From NCBI RefSeq assembly GCF_947493765.1, contig NZ_CANLSZ010000004.1, positions 112,461 through 176,460 of the forward strand: a DNA stretch of 64,000 nt, written 5' to 3'. Positions within the stretch are counted from its first letter, which is position 1. Every line of letters starts with the position of its first letter. The position numbers and the translations under genes are program-made. Below the pieces are notes generated by a model. It ran no database searches and was not told where the DNA came from. It was given only the letters and a program-made list of their open reading frames with translations. Positions 1 to 8,124 of this stretch are shown one piece after another. Origin of the DNA: an uncultured Arthrobacter sp. Its GTDB lineage: Bacteria > Actinomycetota > Actinomycetes > Actinomycetales > Micrococcaceae.

Positions 1-590
1 CGCACGGGAGGCGTGGACCGTGGACGCTCGGCGGGAGCCTGCGCGGCAGCCTCGGCAGCCGGTGGTCCTGCAGGTGTCGCGGGTGTCATGGCAGGCGCAG
101 CTGCCTCGCGCGCGCTCACCGATCGGGCGCGACTGCGGCGCTGGGGTCGTCCGCTCTTCTCGACGGCAGCGCCGTACCCGACGAGATTCGGCTCGCGCTT
201 CGCCGGAACGGCGTCGGTGACGGAATCCCTGGCGGCGTCGGTGCCGGGAGCGGCATGCTCGTCGGACGCGGTGGTGGGCGCCGACGCAGGCGGCACGGAG
301 GGGGTGGTGGTCGGGGTCTCCTCCGACTCCCCCGCCACCTCGAAGGAGACGATCGGCGCCCCGACGTCGACCACTGTGCCCGCCGCCTCGTGCAGGCGGA
401 GCACCGTTCCCGCGTAGGGAGAGGGCAGTTCCACCACGGCCTTGGCGGTCTCGACGTCGGCGATGATCTGGTTCAGCTCCACGGTGTCGCCCTCGGCGAC
501 GTGCCACTGGACGATCTCGGACTCGGTCAGGCCCTCCCCCAGATCCGGCAGGCGGAACTCCTTCACCCGGGCGGGCGTGGTGGTGGTCAC
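1..590 (-). CDS. Dihydrolipoamide acyltransferase (E2), N-terminal part, cut by window start
   Basis: This is the E2 core subunit of a 2-oxoacid dehydrogenase complex, which carries acyl groups on lipoyl-lysine and passes them to CoA. The visible N-terminus is a lipoyl domain of about 75 residues with the signature DVETAKAVVEL; the lipoylated lysine is residue 50. A Pro/Ala-rich flexible linker follows and the frame stays open to the window edge, so the peripheral-subunit-binding and catalytic domains lie outside. The GTG start overlaps the TGA stop of E1beta by 4 bases (GTGA), which indicates translational coupling. The substrate could be branched-chain 2-oxoacids (suggested by the Lrp-type neighbour, as in bkd loci) or pyruvate; the sequence seen does not decide. 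Confidence 0.9.
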   Translation of the reverse strand, partial: MTTTTPARVKEFRLPDLGEGLTESEIVQWHVAEGDTVELNQIIADVETAKAVVELPSPYAGTVLRLHEAAGTVVDVGAPIVSFEVAGESEETPTTTPSVPPASAPTTASDEHAAPGTDAARDSVTDAVPAKREPNLVGYGAAVEKSGRPQRRSRARSVSAREAAAPAMTPATPAGPPAAEAAAQAPAERPRSTPPV

Positions 591-1609
591 TGGGAAACTC
601 CTTCGGTGGTCGGCCCGCTGAGCGAGTTGTGCCGGCGCATGACACGGTCCACGCCGTCGAGGATCCTGTCCAGGTCCGGCAGATGGTGGAACTCGAGCTT
701 GGAGTAGGGGTACGGGATGTCGAAGCCCGTGACGCGCACGGGCGCGTGCTCGAGGACGTCGAAGCACCGCTCGGTGATGCTCGCCGCGATCTCCGCGCCG
801 AGGCCGCCCGACTGCGCTGCCTCGTGCGTGATGACGAGCCGGCCGGTCTTCCGCACGGAGGCCTCGACGGTCGCGAAGTCGATCGGGGCGAGGGAGCGCA
901 GGTCGATGACCTCGATGGAGATGCCCTCGTCGGACGCCGCGACGGCGGCGTCGCGCGCCGTCGGGACCAGCGGCCCGTAGGTGACGAGCGTGACATCGGT
1001 GCCACGGGCGACCACGCGTGCCGTCCCCATGTCCGACGCCGAAGCGTCGCCGGTCTCGTCGACCTCGCCCTTGACGTGGTACCGGCGTTTGGGCTCGAAG
1101 TACAGCACGGGGTCGTCGCTGGCGATGGCCTGCTGGATCATCGTGTACGCGTCCTGCGGGTCGGAGACGCTCACCACGCGCAGCCCGGAGGTGTGGGTGA
1201 AGTAGGCCTCGGGGGACTCCGAGTGGTGCTCGGGTGAGCCGATGCCGCCACCGAACGGCACCCGGATGGTGATGGGCATCCTCACGGCGCCCTGCGTCCG
1301 GTAGTGGAGCTTGGCCACCTGGCAGACGATCTGGTCGAAGGCCGGGTAGATGAAGCCGTCGAACTGGATCTCCACCACGGGACGGTAGCCGCGGTAGGCC
1401 ATGCCGACGGCGGTCCCGAGGATCCCGGACTCGGCCAGGGGGCTGTCCAGCACGCGGTGCGCCCCGAAATCCTTCTGCAGCCCGTCGGTGATGCGGAAGA
1501 CACCGCCGAGCTTGCCGATGTCCTCGCCCATGAGGATCACCTTCGGATCGTCCTCCATGGCGCGTCGCAGGCCGGCGGTGATGGCTCGGCCGAAGGTCAT
1601 GGTGGTCAT
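587..1609 (-). CDS. 2-oxoacid dehydrogenase E1 component, beta subunit
   Basis: With the alpha subunit this forms the thiamine-diphosphate-dependent E1 that decarboxylates a 2-oxoacid and reductively acylates E2. The 340-residue protein has the normal length and the transketolase pyrimidine-binding fold, with GEDIGKLGGVFRIT near residue 27 and the conserved segment FGGGIGSPEHHSESPEA near residue 120. The C-terminal transketolase domain follows. The ATG used here overlaps the last base of the E1alpha stop (TGATG), and an upstream in-frame start is rejected because it lies inside E1alpha. Gene order alpha-beta-E2 without a clear gap points to one operon. In-family specificity (branched-chain or pyruvate) is inferred only. 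Confidence 0.93.
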   Translation of the reverse strand: MTTMTFGRAITAGLRRAMEDDPKVILMGEDIGKLGGVFRITDGLQKDFGAHRVLDSPLAESGILGTAVGMAYRGYRPVVEIQFDGFIYPAFDQIVCQVAKLHYRTQGAVRMPITIRVPFGGGIGSPEHHSESPEAYFTHTSGLRVVSVSDPQDAYTMIQQAIASDDPVLYFEPKRRYHVKGEVDETGDASASDMGTARVVARGTDVTLVTYGPLVPTARDAAVAASDEGISIEVIDLRSLAPIDFATVEASVRKTGRLVITHEAAQSGGLGAEIAASITERCFDVLEHAPVRVTGFDIPYPYSKLEFHHLPDLDRILDGVDRVMRRHNSLSGPTTEGVSQ

Positions 1610-2805
1610 CAGCGGGATCCTTCCTGGGGTGCCTGCTCGAACGAGGCGAGATAGCGCTCGTAGTGGTCCTGCTGGCGGTCGAGCCACGAGTTCGGCGCAC
1701 TGTAGACGTGCTTGAAGACGTCCATCGGCTCCGGCTCGGGCATGGACAGGCAGCCCTGCCGCAGCTCGGCGGCGACGGCGTCCGCCGTGGCCTTCACGGA
1801 GTCGGTGTAGTCGGCGTCGAGCAGCCCGAGCGAGTCCAGGAGCGTGGCGAGGCGGGCCAGCGGATCGCGGGAGGCCCAGTCCTCGAGCTCGTTGGCATCG
1901 CGGTACCGCTTGGGATCGTCGGCCGTGGTGTGCGGGCCCATGCGGTAGGTCACCGCCTCGATGAAGGTGGGGCCGCCGCCCGAGCGGGCGCGCGCCAGTG
2001 CCTCACGCGTGACGGCGAGGCAGGCCAGGACGTCGTTGCCGTCCACGCGGACCGACGGGATGCCGAAGCCCGGTGCCCGGCGTGCGATCGGCACGTGGGC
2101 CTGCAGGCCCACGGGCTCGGAGATGGCCCAGTGGTTGTTCTGGCAGAAGAAGACCACCGGCGCCTGGTAGCTCGCGGCGAAGACCATGGCCTCGTTGACG
2201 TCGCCCTGGCTCGTGGCCCCGTCGCCGAAGTAGGTCATCGCGACGGCGTCGTCGCCGTCCTGCAGGATGCCCATGGCATACCCGGTGGCGTGCAGGGTCT
2301 GCGCCCCGATGATGACCTGGGGCGTGGCCATGTTGATGGAGTAGGGGTCCCAGCCGGAGGACGCATTGCCGCGCCAGACGCGCAGCAGGTCCGTGAGGTC
2401 GACGCCGCGGCAGTAGGCGACGGCGTTCTCCCGGTAACTGGAGAAGACGAAGTCGTCCTCGCGCAGCGCACGTCCGGAACCGATCTGGGCGGCCTCCTGG
2501 CCGAGGAGCGGCGGCCACAGCGCCAGTTCACCCTGCCGCTGGAGCGCCGTCGCCTCGGCGTCGATGCGCCGCACCACCACCATGTCCTCGTAGAGCTTCC
2601 GCAGGGCGGCGCCGTCGACGTCGGCCACCAGGGCGTCGTAGTGCTCGTGCGCGTGGCGGACACCGAGGTGATCGAGGAGCTGGACCGGCTCGTCCGCGCC
2701 GTCGTGGGCCGGCCCGGGCAGGACCGCACCGGTCGCCGTCCCGGCAGCCGGGACGCGGGTCCCGCCGTCGAACTCCGATCCTTGCAGGGCGTGGTCCTGG
2801 GTCAT
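1609..2805 (-). CDS. 2-oxoacid dehydrogenase E1 component, alpha subunit
   Basis: This is the thiamine diphosphate-binding subunit of E1. The cofactor motif is visible as GDGATSQGDVNEAM near residue 193, ending with the NN pair of FFCQNNHWAIS about 28 residues later. The RRIDAEATALQRQGEL region is typical of the family. The 398-residue length is normal for the actinobacterial form with a short N-terminal extension. I chose the ATG at 2805 because GAAGG sits 9 bases upstream; an in-frame TTG at 2814 would touch that ribosome site. It is first in the operon, with a candidate promoter at 2894-2922 and a divergent Lrp/AsnC gene upstream, as seen at branched-chain (bkd) loci. Confidence 0.93.
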   Translation of the reverse strand: MTQDHALQGSEFDGGTRVPAAGTATGAVLPGPAHDGADEPVQLLDHLGVRHAHEHYDALVADVDGAALRKLYEDMVVVRRIDAEATALQRQGELALWPPLLGQEAAQIGSGRALREDDFVFSSYRENAVAYCRGVDLTDLLRVWRGNASSGWDPYSINMATPQVIIGAQTLHATGYAMGILQDGDDAVAMTYFGDGATSQGDVNEAMVFAASYQAPVVFFCQNNHWAISEPVGLQAHVPIARRAPGFGIPSVRVDGNDVLACLAVTREALARARSGGGPTFIEAVTYRMGPHTTADDPKRYRDANELEDWASRDPLARLATLLDSLGLLDADYTDSVKATADAVAAELRQGCLSMPEPEPMDVFKHVYSAPNSWLDRQQDHYERYLASFEQAPQEGSR

Positions 2806-2893
2806 ATCACTCAACCTTCACGTGGGAGCAGCTCCTCCGCCCGGAGGACGAGGCGCAGGTGGGCTCCGGACACCCTTGTCCGGAGTTGCTGTG

Positions 2894-2922
2894 ACCCTAC
2901 TCACACGGCGCAGGTAGCACAA
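2894..2922 (-). promoter_or_regulatory. Candidate sigma-70-type promoter of the E1/E2 operon
   Basis: On the minus strand, TTGTGC (2922-2917) and TAGGGT (2899-2894) are separated by 17 bases, and the E1alpha start lies about 90 bases downstream. The -10 fits the actinobacterial TANNNT pattern; the -35 is only a partial match. Confidence 0.45.
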
Positions 2923-2927
2923 CCGTT

Positions 2928-2946
2928 TCTGCTTTCACTGAGCAGA
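2928..2946. promoter_or_regulatory. Inverted repeat, possible Lrp-type operator
   Basis: TCTGCT and AGCAGA are separated by 7 bases. The repeat lies between the divergent E1alpha and Lrp-family genes and just upstream of the candidate -35 of the E1 operon. Autoregulation and control of the divergent operon are usual for Lrp-family genes; binding here is inferred from position. Confidence 0.35.
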
Positions 2947-2989
2947 GTGCCCTATCCGAGGAGAAGTACCCCTGCTAGCGTTGGGCACT

Positions 2990-3466
2990 ATGCAACCCCT
3001 GGATCTCACCGACATGCGTCTGTTGCTGGCGATGGCGAAGGACCCCCGGCGTACCGTCGTCGCGCTCGCCCAGCGTCTGGGCCTGTCGCGGAACACGGTG
3101 CAGGCCAGGATGGCCCACCTGGAGAAGAAATCGGTGTTCCTCTCCTTCGAGCGGCGCATCAACACCGTCTCGCTGGGATATCCGCTCACTGCCTTCATCC
3201 ATGTGCACGTCCAGCAGCAGAAGCTCGCCGCGATCGCCGCGAACATCGCCGCGATCCCGGAGGTCATCGAGGCGTTCGGCGTGACGGGTCAGGCCGACAT
3301 CCTGGTGCGCGTGGTCGCCGTCGACGCCGAGGATCTGTTCCGCATCAACGGGACGGTCCTCGCCTGCGACGGCGTGGAGCGGTGCGACACCTCCCTGGCG
3401 ATGGGCGAGCTCGTGCCCTTCCGCGTGGAACCACTGCTCGAACGAGGTCCCCTGCCCCCGAGGTGA
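2990..3466 (+). CDS. Lrp/AsnC-family transcriptional regulator
   Basis: A 158-residue regulator of normal family length. Residues about 5-50 are a winged helix-turn-helix (AQRLGLSRNTVQARMAHLEK). Residues about 65-145 form the RAM/AsnC effector and oligomerisation domain, with the GVTGQADILVRV segment that usually lines the amino-acid pocket. It is divergent from the 2-oxoacid dehydrogenase operon, the arrangement known for BkdR proteins, so branched-chain amino acids or oxoacids are a reasonable guess for its ligand. ATG at 2990 is preferred: TAGCGT ends 8 bases before it, suggesting a leaderless message. GAGGAGAAG at 2958-2966 is too far away for this ATG, and a TTG at 2981 is the alternative start. 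Confidence 0.9.
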   Translation: MQPLDLTDMRLLLAMAKDPRRTVVALAQRLGLSRNTVQARMAHLEKKSVFLSFERRINTVSLGYPLTAFIHVHVQQQKLAAIAANIAAIPEVIEAFGVTGQADILVRVVAVDAEDLFRINGTVLACDGVERCDTSLAMGELVPFRVEPLLERGPLPPR

Positions 3467-3491
3467 GCACGCACTCCGCTCCCCGGACGCG

Positions 3492-3525
3492 ACCGAGGCC
3501 GCCCCCGGGAGGGGACGGCCTCGGT
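3492..3525. terminator. Hairpin between convergent genes
   Basis: A perfect 10-bp stem (ACCGAGGCCG / CGGCCTCGGT, 14-base loop) lies between the convergent stops of the Lrp-family gene and the symporter. No T-run follows on either side, so this is a GC-rich hairpin of the kind common in actinobacteria rather than a canonical terminator. Confidence 0.55.
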
Positions 3526-3543
3526 GCGTGGAACGGGTCGGCG

Positions 3544-5181
3544 TCAGTGGTCGGTGGCCTTCTCGGCGCCGACACCCGTGAGCGAACGGACCTCCATCTC
3601 CGCCTGCTTCATGGGGTCCTCCGCGGTCCGCGAGAGCACCGTGCCCAGCCAGCCGAGGAGGAAGGCCAGCGGGATCGAGACGATGCCGGGGTTGCTGAGC
3701 GGGAAGACCGAGAAGTCGGCGCCGGTGATCATCGACTTCTCCCCGCCGGAGACCACGGGCGAGAGCGCGATGAGCAGGATGGCCGAGCCGAGACCGCCGT
3801 ACATGCTCCAGACCGCGCCCTGGGTGTTGAACCGCTTCCAGAACAGCGAGTAGAGAATGGTCGGCAGATTGGCACTGGCCGCCACGGCGAAGGCGAGCGC
3901 CACGAGGAACGCCACGTTCTGGCCCTGGGCACCGATGCCGCCGGCGATGGACAGGAGCCCGATCACGATCACGGTGCGGCGTGCCACCTTCACCTCGCCG
4001 TCAGGGTTCACCTTGCCCTTGCGGATGACGCTCGCGTAGATGTCGTGGGCGAAGGAGGCCGCGGCCGTGATGGTCAGACCGGCCACCACGGCGAGGATGG
4101 TCGCGAAGGCCACGGCCGAGATCAGTCCGAGCAGGATCGAGCCGCCGAGTTCGTAGGCGAGCAGCGGAGCGGCCGAGTTGACGCCGCCGGGTGCCGCCGT
4201 GATGCGATCGGCCCCGATGAGTGCACTGGCGCCGTAGCCGAGCACGAGGGTGAAGAGGTAGAAGGCGCCGATGAGCCAGATGGCCCAGACCACCGAGCGG
4301 CGGGCCTCCTTGGCGGTGGGCACGGTGTAGAAGCGCATGAGGACGTGGGGCAGGGCCGCGGTGCCGAGGACCAGTGCGAGCGCCAGGGACAGGAAGTCCA
4401 GCCGCGTGATGGCACTGACGCCGTACTGCAGTCCCGGGCTGGTGATCGCGGCGTTCCCGGAGGTCTCGATCGCCGCACCGAGCAGGGTGGAGAGATTGAA
4501 GCCGTGCAGGGCGAGGACCCAGATGGTCATGATGAACGCGCCGGCGATCAGCAGGCAGGCCTTGATGATCTGCACCCACGTGGTGCCCTTCATGCCGCCG
4601 ATCAGGACGTACATGATCATGAGCACGCCGACCACGGTGATGACGAGGGACTGGCCGAGGCGGTCGTTGATGCCCAGCAGGAGCGAGACCAGGCCGCCGG
4701 CGCCCGCCATCTGCGCGAGGAGGTAGAAGAAGCAGACCGCGAGCGTGGTGATGGCCGCGGCGATACGCACCGGGCGCTGCTTCAGGCGGAAGGACAGCAC
4801 GTCCGCCATCGTGAACTTGCCGGTGTTGCGGAGCAGTTCCGCCACGAGGAGCAGCGCCACGAGCCAGGCCACGAGGAAGCCGATGGAGTAGAGGAAGCCG
4901 TCGTAGCCGTTGATGGCGATGGCGCCCACGATACCCAGGAAGGATGCGGCCGAGAGATAGTCCCCGGCGATCGCCGTCCCGTTCTGACCGCCGGTGAACG
5001 AGCGGCCGGCGGCGTAGTAGTCCGCCGCCGTCTTGTTGTTCCGGCTGGCGCGCAGCACGATCACGAGGGTGATCGCCACGAACGCGCCGAAGATGGAGAT
5101 GTTGAGGACCGGGGAGCCGACACTCGTCGCCTCGGCGGTCTGGAGCGGTACGCGGAGCGCCGCACTGCCGATGGTGGTCAT
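3544..5181 (-). CDS. Sodium:solute symporter, acetate/monocarboxylate permease family (MctC/ActP-like)
   Basis: A 545-residue integral membrane transporter of the solute:sodium symporter family (SLC5-like), with about 13 membrane segments. The conserved segments TAADYYAAGRSFTGGQNG and GDYLSAASFLGIVGAIA near the N-terminus mark the cation:acetate / monocarboxylate branch. Its ATG overlaps the stop of the small DUF485 membrane gene upstream (ATGA), the same pairing as mctB-mctC of Corynebacterium glutamicum, where MctC takes up pyruvate, lactate, acetate and propionate. Substrate is inferred from family. A second symporter of the same branch lies 3 kb away with a sensor kinase and regulator between them. 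Confidence 0.9.
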   Translation of the reverse strand: MTTIGSAALRVPLQTAEATSVGSPVLNISIFGAFVAITLVIVLRASRNNKTAADYYAAGRSFTGGQNGTAIAGDYLSAASFLGIVGAIAINGYDGFLYSIGFLVAWLVALLLVAELLRNTGKFTMADVLSFRLKQRPVRIAAAITTLAVCFFYLLAQMAGAGGLVSLLLGINDRLGQSLVITVVGVLMIMYVLIGGMKGTTWVQIIKACLLIAGAFIMTIWVLALHGFNLSTLLGAAIETSGNAAITSPGLQYGVSAITRLDFLSLALALVLGTAALPHVLMRFYTVPTAKEARRSVVWAIWLIGAFYLFTLVLGYGASALIGADRITAAPGGVNSAAPLLAYELGGSILLGLISAVAFATILAVVAGLTITAAASFAHDIYASVIRKGKVNPDGEVKVARRTVIVIGLLSIAGGIGAQGQNVAFLVALAFAVAASANLPTILYSLFWKRFNTQGAVWSMYGGLGSAILLIALSPVVSGGEKSMITGADFSVFPLSNPGIVSIPLAFLLGWLGTVLSRTAEDPMKQAEMEVRSLTGVGAEKATDH

Positions 5182-5561
5182 TTGGTTCCGCCTGCCGGAT
5201 CGATGAATGCTTCTGGTGCTGCTTCCTCGAGCTCGTGGCGCAGCTCGGCCGCGATCGGGTCGAGGCGCCTGTTGGCGTAGCTCACGTACCACATGGTGAT
5301 GATGAACGTGGTGGCGAACTGCAGCAGTCCGAGGATGATGCCAATGTTGATGTTGCCGACGACCGGTGTCGCCATGAAGTCGTGCGCGTAGTCGGCCAGC
5401 AGCACGTAGGCGAAGTACCACAGCAGGAAGAACACCGCCATGGGGAAGACGAAGCTGCGATGGCGCTTGCGCAACTCCCTGAACTGCTCGGTCTGCTGGA
5501 CCTCGGTGAAGTCCACGGCAGCACCGGAGCCGGCCACCGGCTCTACTGGGTGGGAACCCAT
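5178..5561 (-). CDS. DUF485 small membrane protein paired with symporter
   Basis: A 127-residue protein with two predicted membrane segments (roughly residues 42-65 and 80-105) and the family pattern FRELRKRHRSFVFPMAVFF just before the first helix. DUF485 proteins are encoded directly before acetate-type symporters and are needed with them in some species; their molecular role is not settled. Start at 5561 was chosen because AAGGAG lies 6 bases upstream and the region above it loses the strong G/C third-position bias. A 7+1+7 palindrome at 5587-5601 lies 26 bases upstream and may be regulatory. Confidence 0.85.
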   Translation of the reverse strand: MGSHPVEPVAGSGAAVDFTEVQQTEQFRELRKRHRSFVFPMAVFFLLWYFAYVLLADYAHDFMATPVVGNINIGIILGLLQFATTFIITMWYVSYANRRLDPIAAELRHELEEAAPEAFIDPAGGTK

Positions 5562-5764
5562 GATTGCTCCTTCGATTGGGACGTCACCCTCGCCGCGAGG
5601 GCGGCATCCCCGCCGGTCGGCAGGGTGCATCGGTGTGACTGTCATCACTCTGGGGTACGCCCCGGGTGGGCACCAGCAGCACCGGCCGTCACGTCGGTGA
5701 GCGTGCAGCACGCTGCGGTGAACGGTAGGACGAGCGGTCCGTGCGCGGCGACTAGTCTGGAGCG

Positions 5765-6952
5765 ATGGTCAGCGCCGCCGTCGACACCGCCCTGGTGTTC
5801 GCCGTCGCCGTCATCACCCTCGCCGTCGTCGCCTCGCTCGGCTTCCGCCTCTCGCGCTCCTCGCGGGATCTCGGCTCCGACGCCGACCGCGCCACCTACG
5901 CGACCCTCCACACCGCGGCCCTGGCCTCCGAGCACCTCCGCGAGGGCCTCACCCCGTCCGGTGCCCGCAGGGCGAGCCGCCATCTGCGCGGGCTCCTGCG
6001 CTGCGACGTCCTGCTGATCAGCGACGACGCGGGCGTCCTGGCCTGGGAGGGCGCACGCGGGTCGGAGCCGGAGGTCATGCCGCTCGTGCGGCAGGTCCTC
6101 GAGAGCGGACGCACCCAGATCTTCCGGCGCCAGGCGGTGCGCGACGTCGGACTCGCCGAGCTCGGCGAGCTCGTCCTGTCGCCGGTGCGCGTGGAGAACC
6201 GGGTGGTGGGCACCGTCGGGGCGTTCGTGGGCGTGGTCGACGCCGGTCTCGTGCGTGCCACCAACGAACTCGCCGGCTGGGTCTCCACGCAGGTGGAGCT
6301 GGCGGAACTGGACTCGTCCCGACGCCTGCTCGCCGAGGCCGAGCTCCGTGCGCTCCGCGCCCAGATCAGCCCCCACTTCATCTACAACTCGCTGAACGCG
6401 ATCGCCTCCTTCATCAACACCGATCCCCAGCGGGCCCGCGAGCTCGTGGTCGAGTTCGCCGACTTCACGCGCTACTCCTTCCGGCGCCACGGCGACTTCA
6501 CCACCGTCGCGGAGGAACTGCTGAGCATCGACCGCTACCTCCTGCTGGAGCGTGCCCGGTTCGGGGACCGGCTCAGGGTCAGCCTGAACGTGGGGCCGGA
6601 GGTGCTCGGCACCGTGATCCCGTTCCTGAGCCTCCAGCCGCTCGTGGAGAACGCCGTCCGCCACGGCCTGGACTCGAAGGACGGCATCGGCAACATCACC
6701 ATCACGGCGCACGACGCCGGCCCGTACGCCGAGGTGACCATCGAGGACGACGGCGTGGGGATCGACCCGGAGCACCTGCGCTCCGTCCTCGCGGGCCACA
6801 CGGAAGGCGTGCACGTAGGACTGCGCAACGTGGACTCCCGCCTGCGCCAGGTCTACGGGGACGACCACGGACTCGTCATCGACACCGCCCCCGGCGCGGG
6901 CACGCTGATCACCATGCGCGTGCCGAAGTCGCAGCCCGGGCACCGCGTGTGA
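5765..6952 (+). CDS. LytS-like sensor histidine kinase
   Basis: A 395-residue kinase of the LytS/YehU group (His_kinase PF06580). One membrane helix at residues about 7-28 is followed by a GAF-like sensory region (about 50-165). The phosphoacceptor is His204 in AQISPHFIYNSLNAI, and the ATPase N-box (PLVENAVRHG) and G-boxes (EDDGVGID, GVHVGLRNV) follow. It lacks the five-helix LytS-type sensor, so the signal is probably cytosolic. The LytTR regulator gene follows 19 bases after the stop, and a symporter pair comes after that. TAGTCT ends 6 bases before the ATG and no Shine-Dalgarno is seen, so the message may be leaderless. The arrangement resembles the BtsS/BtsR pyruvate-sensing system of E. 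coli. Confidence 0.9.
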   Translation: MVSAAVDTALVFAVAVITLAVVASLGFRLSRSSRDLGSDADRATYATLHTAALASEHLREGLTPSGARRASRHLRGLLRCDVLLISDDAGVLAWEGARGSEPEVMPLVRQVLESGRTQIFRRQAVRDVGLAELGELVLSPVRVENRVVGTVGAFVGVVDAGLVRATNELAGWVSTQVELAELDSSRRLLAEAELRALRAQISPHFIYNSLNAIASFINTDPQRARELVVEFADFTRYSFRRHGDFTTVAEELLSIDRYLLLERARFGDRLRVSLNVGPEVLGTVIPFLSLQPLVENAVRHGLDSKDGIGNITITAHDAGPYAEVTIEDDGVGIDPEHLRSVLAGHTEGVHVGLRNVDSRLRQVYGDDHGLVIDTAPGAGTLITMRVPKSQPGHRV

Positions 6953-6971
6953 GGCGCGTAGCCTAGGTCCC

Positions 6972-7691
6972 ATGGTCAATGTTGTCGTCGTCGATGATGA
7001 GCTCCCAGCCGTCGAGGAACTGGCGTTCCTGCTGGGGAAGGACCCCCGGATCGGCACCATCCACCGGGCGTCGAGCGGGGCAGAGGCCCTCCGGGCGCTC
7101 GAGCAGCATCCCGTGGACGCCCTGTTCCTCGACATCCACATGCCGACCCTGTCCGGACTGGACATCGCCCGCGTCATCTCCCGCTTCAGCCGGCCGCCCG
7201 CCGTCGTCTTCGTCACGGCGGACGAGGACCGCGCCCTGGAGGCCTTCGACCTGCGGGCCGTGGACTACCTGCTCAAGCCCGTCCGGGTCGAGCGGCTCGC
7301 CGAGTCCGTCCGGCGGATCAGCGAGCTGATGGACGGCTCGCCTGCCGCGCCGGAGGTCATCACGGTGGACCAGGGCGGGGTCAGCCGGATGATCAGGCGT
7401 GACGAAGTGCGCTACGTCCAGGCGCAGGGTGACTACGCCCGCCTGCACACCGTGGCGGCCAGCTATTTGATCCGCATCCCGCTGAACGACCTCGAGCGGC
7501 AGTGGGCCCGGTCCGGCTTCCTGCGCACGCACCGCTCCTATCTCGTGGCGATGGACCAGGTGCGCAAGGTCCGCATCAGTGCCGGGCGTGCAAGTCTCTT
7601 CGTCGGGGACGCGGAGCTGCCGGTCAGTCGCCGCCATCTCCCCGACGTCCGGGAGAAGCTGGAAGCCACCCGGCTCCGTCCGGGCCACTGA
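6972..7691 (+). CDS. LytTR-family response regulator
   Basis: A 239-residue response regulator. The receiver domain (residues 1-120) has the acidic pocket DDE at 8-10, phosphoacceptor Asp54 in LFLDIHMP, the conserved Thr in VFVTADED, and Lys in LLKPVRVERL. A LytTR DNA-binding domain (about 140-235) follows, with the family pattern VRYVQAQGDYARLHT and FLRTHRSYLVAMDQV. It is co-directional with the kinase gene upstream and with the symporter pair downstream. It probably controls one or both symporter operons in this region. TAGCCT ends 7 bases before the ATG, and only a weak AGG could serve as ribosome site. Confidence 0.92.
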   Translation: MVNVVVVDDELPAVEELAFLLGKDPRIGTIHRASSGAEALRALEQHPVDALFLDIHMPTLSGLDIARVISRFSRPPAVVFVTADEDRALEAFDLRAVDYLLKPVRVERLAESVRRISELMDGSPAAPEVITVDQGGVSRMIRRDEVRYVQAQGDYARLHTVAASYLIRIPLNDLERQWARSGFLRTHRSYLVAMDQVRKVRISAGRASLFVGDAELPVSRRHLPDVREKLEATRLRPGH

Positions 7692-7737
7692 CCGTGGGCC
7701 GGCGACAGCGCCTCCCGCCACCCCCGGTGGCCACCCG

Positions 7738-8124
7738 ATGAGCGGAGAGCCACCGCAGGGTCCCCGGCGCGTCCGCGTGACGGCCCCCAGGACCGCCGCC
7801 CGCGCCACGGGAGCCTCCTTCCCGGTGGCACGCGAGATGGCCGAGCAGTCCGAGGTGGGTCAGCTCTTCGTCGCGTCGCTCATCAGATCGCAGCTGCGCC
7901 TGGCCCTCGTGGTCGCCGCGGGGTTCCTCGTGATCCTCATCGGCATCCCGGTCCTGCTGGCCGTGTTCCCGGACATCGACCGCGTGACCATCGCGACGAT
8001 CCCCCTCCCCTGGCTGCTCCTGGGGCTCGGGGTCTACCCGCTCGTGATCGGGAGCGCCGTCCTGTTCGTGCGCAGCGCCACCCGCAACGAACGGCGCTTC
8101 CAGGATCTCGTGGACGATGACTGA
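7738..8124 (+). CDS. Small two-helix membrane protein, symporter partner
   Basis: A 128-residue protein with a charged N-terminus of about 45 residues and two hydrophobic helices (about 55-78 and 90-112). It overlaps the following symporter start by 8 bases. It looks like a diverged counterpart of the DUF485 protein that precedes the other symporter, though I see little sequence identity. The role is therefore inferred from position and topology. The start is the first ATG after the regulator gene with GGTGG about 7 bases upstream. Confidence 0.75.
   Translation: MSGEPPQGPRRVRVTAPRTAARATGASFPVAREMAEQSEVGQLFVASLIRSQLRLALVVAAGFLVILIGIPVLLAVFPDIDRVTIATIPLPWLLLGLGVYPLVIGSAVLFVRSATRNERRFQDLVDDD

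Noticed and set aside
1663..5280. 1205-codon open frame on the plus strand
   Set aside because: It is antisense to the E1alpha and symporter genes, which have clear family motifs, and crosses their intergenic region. In such GC-rich DNA long antisense frames are expected.
5562..5711. 50-codon N-terminal extension of the DUF485 protein
   Set aside because: It has many A/T third positions and Cys/Arg-rich composition. AAGGAG before 5561 supports the shorter start.
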